A stretch of 64,000 nucleotides of DNA from positions 1 to 64,000 of the forward strand of contig NZ_BMCM01000003.1 in NCBI RefSeq assembly GCF_014635185.1, read 5' to 3'. Under the pieces are notes generated by a model. That model worked only from the letters and a program-made list of their open reading frames with translations, was not told where the DNA came from and did not search any database. The position numbers were made by a program, and so were the translations under genes. This document shows, in pieces, positions 59,776-64,000 of the stretch. Every line of letters starts with the position of its first letter. Within the stretch, counting starts at the first letter, position 1. The DNA comes from Microbacterium murale (GTDB lineage: Bacteria; Actinomycetota; Actinomycetes; Actinomycetales; Microbacteriaceae).

Positions 59776-60603
59776 TCAGAGATGAATCCCGTGCTCTTTC
59801 ATGTCCGCAGCCAGCGTGTCCATCGCCATTAGCCGGCCCTCCGTGGCGACATACCTGAACAATGCGATGCTGGCTTGCTCTGCGAACGCAATGGATCCCG
59901 ATGCGTACGTGCCCGATGTGAAGAACGCCGCAGGTCTGCCGTCAACAGCAGCCACGCCGCCGAGCTGACGCAAGTCGGCGACTCCGACAGAGCGATTCGG
60001 GGCGTAGTTCTTGACCTGCGCGATGACCGCCTCCGACGCCACGTCGATTCCGCCATCACCCACGTACTGCGTCACGACGGCATCGTGCGCGCCCAGATAT
60101 CGCAGCCAGTGAGCGACCAGATGTTCCGCACCGTTGTCAGACACGCCAAATCGCTGCGGCGGCGGCTCTGCCGCGTACACACCAATGACTTTGTCCAGCT
60201 CTACTGGTGTTGTGACAGGGCGGCCAGCCCGTGCGCGAAGCTCCTCAATCGCCGCGTTATCCGCGGCACGACGCAGGTGGGTTTCCCAGTCCTGTTGGGT
60301 GTGCGCCCAGTAGGGCACGTAGTGCGGGTCGTCGAATTCCGGCCGTTCCGGGATATCGCTCCACGCATCGATCTCTGGAAAGTCTCGCCATCGGAGTTCT
60401 TCGCCGGCTTCCGGCAAAGGGGCGATACGCCCGACCCGTCGTCCGAACGCTTCAGCGTGCTGGATCTCCCTCGGAAAACGCTGATCACCACGAAGCTCGT
60501 GCTCTACGCGCAACGCGACCCAGGCCAACCTGGCCGCTTCAAAGTTGTACGGCTCGTTGTTCCTGGTTCGATCGCGCGTGCGACGTTCGGGTGCTGGCTC
60601 CAT
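59776..60603 (-). CDS. Mrr-like restriction endonuclease
   Basis: The 275-residue protein has a C-terminal REase domain: GAEHLVAHWLRYLGAHDAVVTQYVGDGGIDVASEAVIAQVKNYAPNRSVGVADLRQLGG. The GGIDV Asp and Q-x-K pair are the PD-(D/E)xK site of the Mrr_cat family, and GVADLRQLGG is typical. The N-terminal half is helical with many charged residues (WAHTQQDWETHLRRAADNAAIEELRARAGRP). Mrr-like enzymes cleave modified DNA or act under stress. Confidence 0.8.
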   Translation of the reverse strand: MEPAPERRTRDRTRNNEPYNFEAARLAWVALRVEHELRGDQRFPREIQHAEAFGRRVGRIAPLPEAGEELRWRDFPEIDAWSDIPERPEFDDPHYVPYWAHTQQDWETHLRRAADNAAIEELRARAGRPVTTPVELDKVIGVYAAEPPPQRFGVSDNGAEHLVAHWLRYLGAHDAVVTQYVGDGGIDVASEAVIAQVKNYAPNRSVGVADLRQLGGVAAVDGRPAAFFTSGTYASGSIAFAEQASIALFRYVATEGRLMAMDTLAADMKEHGIHL

Positions 60604-60713
60604 GGTGGCTCTTCTCGTTGTCTAGAGCCATTCTGTCGTCAAGGAGGATCGCCTGCGCTGTCGCACCTCGTCGAACACCCACAGATCTCCCGCGCAGCCT
60701 GACATCACTTGAG

Positions 60714-60745
60714 AGAGCCGCCTGGACACGACGCCGGGCGGCTCT
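60714..60745 (+). terminator. Hairpin terminator
   Basis: AGAGCCGCC (60714-60722) pairs perfectly with GGCGGCTCT (60737-60745), followed by TTCGTGC. It is placed 50 bases before the gene at 60795 and probably ends transcription entering from the left. Confidence 0.65.
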
Positions 60746-60794
60746 TTCGTGCGCCCAAAAACCACACCTCGACTCCCGAAAGGAGCACCTCGCC

Positions 60795-61304
60795 ATGACC
60801 GTCATCTACTCCACGAGCGAGCACGACACCGCCGAGATCACTGAGCTACGCCAGGCGATCAACGACAGCGACAATACGTTCTCGAAGCTCGAGCGGGCAC
60901 ACCGCCTGGAGCAGCGCGAGCGGATGGATCGCTACGACGCTCTGCTGGCCGCCGGCAGGCCGTCGTTCCCGACCCCTGGGCACCTCGAGGCGTTCGACCA
61001 GGTGGCCGCTCTCGTTCACGAGGACACCAGCTACGGAGATCACCTCGGCTGCCCCACGGATGCCGACATACTGGCGGGCCGAGCTCTGCCGAAGAGCGTT
61101 CACTTCGCTGCGGCCTCCGGCAGAGTGAACGTCTACGCAGGTGCCCCACGCAAGGCTCGCCGTGGAGATCACGCCTGGCAGTTCACCGATGCGGATATCG
61201 ATGCGCTCCGCGCCGAGCTCCGGCAGCGATCGCTCAAGATCCTCTCCCAGTGGATCCACGAGGACGGCGTCGCCTTCATCGTCGCCTCAAACAGGCCTGC
61301 CTGA
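60795..61304 (+). CDS. Hypothetical protein
   Basis: The 169-residue protein starts MTVIYSTSEHDTAEITELRQAIND, with a helical N-terminal half (about 15-60) and a middle region HLGCPTDADILAGRALPKSVHFAAASGRVNVYAGAPR. AAAGGAGCACC precedes the ATG. Family not recognised. Confidence 0.65.
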   Translation: MTVIYSTSEHDTAEITELRQAINDSDNTFSKLERAHRLEQRERMDRYDALLAAGRPSFPTPGHLEAFDQVAALVHEDTSYGDHLGCPTDADILAGRALPKSVHFAAASGRVNVYAGAPRKARRGDHAWQFTDADIDALRAELRQRSLKILSQWIHEDGVAFIVASNRPA

Positions 61305-61869
61305 AATCGGGATCTTTGGGGAGCTGAGAGATACCCCGCCCAGACGGAAGGGCGCAAGAGCAGGGCATCCCACTGAGACTGCCCCAGTCTCGGCTCCCCA
61401 GCGAGAGATCGCGACAGCACCCGTCGCAATCTCGCCCAATAAGAATGCCCTGACGATGCGTGCGGCACAAGGGTCAAGTCGCTTCGTGAATTCAGGATTG
61501 CCGGGTTGCTGATTGTCAAGCGAAAAGAACGCTTACTGCTCGTATCTGTGCACTTCTGCTGATCCGCGTGTTAATCTCAACTCAGCCCCATCTCACTTCA
61601 AGGGGTGGGTTTTCTACCACGGATAATCACAGTTATCAGAACTATCGGCGCATACCCCGTTTTTCCGATTGAGGGCACAGTGGAGGTTTGGCATCCAATG
61701 GCTGATCGAGTGAGTCTTGTGAACGACACCCGTGCCGCCAGTTCAGGCAGTCTCGCTCCAGTAGGCAGGTGAAGCTTCCTGAGCCACAGGGCTTGTCGCG
61801 CTAGCTGCGACAAGGCGCGCGGGAAGGTTCGAGTGCTGCTCAGGCTCCCCAGATGTCAACGGACGCGCT
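61305..61869. other. Intergenic region without a supported gene
   Basis: About 560 bases between the 60795 gene and the unknown gene at 61870. Base composition drops from about 61500, as if crossing a boundary between DNA segments. A tRNA T-loop-like GGTTCGAGT at 61825 has no matching stem. Confidence 0.5.
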
Positions 61870-63000
61870 TTGAGTGCATCCCTCCTGATCTTTGACATAG
61901 TCGGGTATGTGCCCGACTTCCACACTCTCAACGCTCGTGACAACTCACTCGTTCATTGGATCTACTCGCAGTTCGCGCGCTCCGATGCAAGTGCGTTTCG
62001 CACCGCCATCCAAACCGAGGCAGAGAATCTACGGGGACTACTGGCATCCCGATCCGTGCGATACGACGATCTGAAATCGGCACTCGTTCCAACGCGGGAC
62101 GGTCGCCAGGTGGTTTTCCTTTACGACTGGCTCGACGATCCCTCGCTCAACTACGCAGTCGCGTTTGCGAAGCTCTATCTGCCTCACCTCCGTAAGACGC
62201 TGAGAACCAGCATGCTTCACGGCGACTTGCACGACTTCGGCGGTCCGATCCCGATACAAAGCTTGGACAATGAACTCGTGCGATCAGGGCCCGGGGCGCT
62301 GAACTGGCGAACTCACTACGCCGTGTACTTCACGAATCTTCGAGACGATGACGTCACTACACTGCACGAGGCCTTAGTCGAAGTGCCGCGTTATCGCGGT
62401 TACATCGACGTGTCCCGGGAAGGTCCTGTACGCGACTACCTCGACCGCACAGTCGCCCATGAATGGGTGATGACAGATGACAAGATTCTGCTCGATCACG
62501 GCGGCGACGAACCATACGTTTCAGACCAGGATCCAGTTGGATTCGATCTGCAGGCTTTCGGCTATCAGGTGGTGAGCGTGATCGACTTCTATTTCGCTGC
62601 CTTCTTGTCGTACAAAATCGAGGCGCAGGACGCCTTCCAGGCGTCCGAGGATCGTGATCTAACATTGGCGGCGGCCACGGGCGCGTGGCTTGACGTTGAC
62701 GCCGCCTCGGTTGTTGTGCCACCGGAAAAGCTTGTGAAGTACCTCTTACGCGATGAGGGCAAGCTTCGGTTGATGACGAGCATCGGGTTGCAAGATGTCA
62801 CGGCTGACGAACTCGCGAAGATCATCAAAGCGAAGATGTCGCAGAGCTACCTGTACGACTTCCGGGATGCCCCCGATGGAGCGTCAGTGTTCGCCGTCTC
62901 TGCTGAGTTCGAGAAGGTCGACGGTGGAAGCGTTCGTCGGCTGTTGGCCCTCAAATATGACAAGGGAGCGGATGCGATCAGCCTCGTCAGCATGTACTGA
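61870..63000 (+). CDS. Unknown protein
   Basis: The 376-residue protein starts at a TTG (MSASLLIFDIVGYVPDFHTLNARDNSLVHWIYSQFARSDA). It is soluble with no motif that I recognise. Notable conserved-looking blocks are GDLHDFGGPIPIQSLDNELV, RYRGYIDVSREGPVRDYLDR and a C-terminal ISLVSMY. Composition is genuine protein-like and it is convergent with the gene at 63081. Confidence 0.65.
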   Translation: MSASLLIFDIVGYVPDFHTLNARDNSLVHWIYSQFARSDASAFRTAIQTEAENLRGLLASRSVRYDDLKSALVPTRDGRQVVFLYDWLDDPSLNYAVAFAKLYLPHLRKTLRTSMLHGDLHDFGGPIPIQSLDNELVRSGPGALNWRTHYAVYFTNLRDDDVTTLHEALVEVPRYRGYIDVSREGPVRDYLDRTVAHEWVMTDDKILLDHGGDEPYVSDQDPVGFDLQAFGYQVVSVIDFYFAAFLSYKIEAQDAFQASEDRDLTLAAATGAWLDVDAASVVVPPEKLVKYLLRDEGKLRLMTSIGLQDVTADELAKIIKAKMSQSYLYDFRDAPDGASVFAVSAEFEKVDGGSVRRLLALKYDKGADAISLVSMY

Positions 63001-63080
63001 ATCTGTGCTGATCTCGGACCGTCGTGTGGGGGTGAACTATGGCGTCGGGGTCCGTCGCACGGCTGGCCAACAACTTAGCT

Positions 63081-64000
63081 TCAGTCTGATGCTTGCCGTT
63101 CGTCGCTCTGAAACTCTGGCTTAGAAGTAGTCCTGGTTCCATCTTCGTCCAGCATTCGCACGACGTATCCCGCCGTCCGCTCAGCGTGGGTCAGCGGTCT
63201 TGGAGGCGTCAGGGTGAAGCTCACCCCAGGTGCGACTTGAATCCATCCCGTAGGGTCCTCAGCAATCGAGGAAGCGGTGTCGATCAGCGCTGGGAGCAGG
63301 GTGAGCAAGTCTTCCAGTCGGCTAATGACCGCCGATCCGTAGCGGTCGGGCGCCTTCGTCCTGTTCACCAAGGCTGCAGCATCCTTGTCTGCGACCACAA
63401 CGTCGCAATAGGGAATCGCGATGCTCAGCGCATCAATATCGCGGAGCATGTTCCAGCTCCAGCTTCTGTGTGAGTCACGAACGATCTCCAGCTTCAGCTC
63501 GGCGGCAATGCGCAATGTCGGGACACGTTCTACGAATGAGACGATTCGCTGGCGTGACTTGACTCCGTCTGCGACCGGACTGATTGCGGACAGCGAAAGG
63601 CGATACTCATGGAACAACGAGATCAAAAGATCGAGGTACTCATGGCTGAGTTCACGAGCCAACAGCCATACGCGGAGCTCGGTTCGAGATGGACGCGGAT
63701 GCTCGAGCAGTCGCTCTTCTAGTAGCTCCTCCCACGCGAGGCGGTTCCCCTCAGCTGTCTCGTGAGCGCGGGGAGGTCGATAACCGTACTCGGCAAGAAG
63801 CGGCAGATCTTCGTCCGCCGGCCCGGCCAACATCTCAGTCTCCGCGTACTGATTGATGTGACGTAACCACACCGGGTCAACTGATGACACAACCCGACCG
63901 GTCTGGTCGAGTGCGCGAAGGAACGCGTGCTTGCCTCGAAACGCCCAACTGACACCAATCCCCAGGGGATTTGTCTTCTTGGGGCGGAAGGTCGGTCGTC
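63081..64000 (-). CDS. Unknown protein, 5' end beyond the window
   Basis: The frame is open to the right edge of the window and reads ...FRPKKTNPLGIGVSWAFRGK then HAFLRALDQTGRVVSSVDPVWLRHINQ upstream of the first internal starts (63890), so the gene is larger than its last 269 residues. It is helical, with AIPYCDVVVADKDAAALVNR, which resembles a PIN-like or nucleotide-binding segment but is not diagnostic. No function assigned. Confidence 0.6.
   Translation of the reverse strand, partial: RPTFRPKKTNPLGIGVSWAFRGKHAFLRALDQTGRVVSSVDPVWLRHINQYAETEMLAGPADEDLPLLAEYGYRPPRAHETAEGNRLAWEELLEERLLEHPRPSRTELRVWLLARELSHEYLDLLISLFHEYRLSLSAISPVADGVKSRQRIVSFVERVPTLRIAAELKLEIVRDSHRSWSWNMLRDIDALSIAIPYCDVVVADKDAAALVNRTKAPDRYGSAVISRLEDLLTLLPALIDTASSIAEDPTGWIQVAPGVSFTLTPPRPLTHAERTAGYVVRMLDEDGTRTTSKPEFQSDERQASD

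Noticed and set aside
61795-61850. tRNA T-loop-like GGTTCGAGT
   Set aside because: No matching stems or acceptor sequence.

Overview
The window is high-GC DNA with a compact, overlapping gene layout. It carries an Lsr2 gene, several apparently leaderless promoters, mycobacterial-type CmtR and SOS-box signatures and many short lipoproteins. Together these point to an actinobacterium, most probably a Microbacteriaceae such as Microbacterium; the genus is an inference. Most of the window looks like accessory DNA rather than core chromosome.

Positions 1-14500 form a metal and metalloid resistance block. It opens with copper-type genes: a thioredoxin-like protein, a DUF6153 protein, two DUF305 proteins, a beta-propeller lipoprotein, a small membrane-protein trio and an 18-cysteine copper-binding four-helix protein. 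An arsenic region follows: arsR-MFS divergent from an ArsO-like flavoprotein, then arsC divergent from an overlapping operon trxB-trx-ACR3-(ArsR/ArsC fusion), then another arsC. It ends with a CmtR-type cadmium/lead-sensing repressor translationally coupled to a cation transporter and divergent from an ACR3/bile-acid-symporter-like gene. Three near-identical 16-bp palindromes probably tie the arsenic promoters to one ArsR.

Positions 14500-16700 hold small unknown genes. Positions 16734-22529 hold four overlapping genes on the minus strand: three large tyrosine recombinases and a TnpC-like helper. They end exactly where a truncated comM begins (22557), so an integrative element carrying the resistance block appears to have inserted into comM. 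The next gene, dprA, is also broken (about 23850), which marks a second junction.

Positions 24200-45400 look like a defence island. It holds an unknown overlapping gene pair, a nuclease-nSTAND3-type NTPase, a divergent gene pair around an SOS box, a 966-residue STAND NTPase followed by a small protein with a HEPN-type RxxxxH motif, a NucS-like nuclease overlapping an orphan antitoxin-like gene, an IS5-family remnant, decayed fragments, and a type I restriction system (hsdR-hsdS-hsdM) whose hsdM is split by a one-base deletion.

Positions 45800-61300 carry lipoproteins (one duplicated and frameshifted), a papain-like fold protein, three tandem antitoxin paralogues of which the last is coupled to a RES-domain toxin, a GIY-YIG protein, lsr2, a membrane protein-ECF sigma-subtilase operon, a UDG-like protein and an Mrr-like nuclease. 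Positions 61870-64000 hold two unrecognised genes, the last running off the window. The STAND plus HEPN-motif pair is the best candidate for an undescribed defence system. No rRNA, tRNA or CRISPR array was seen.
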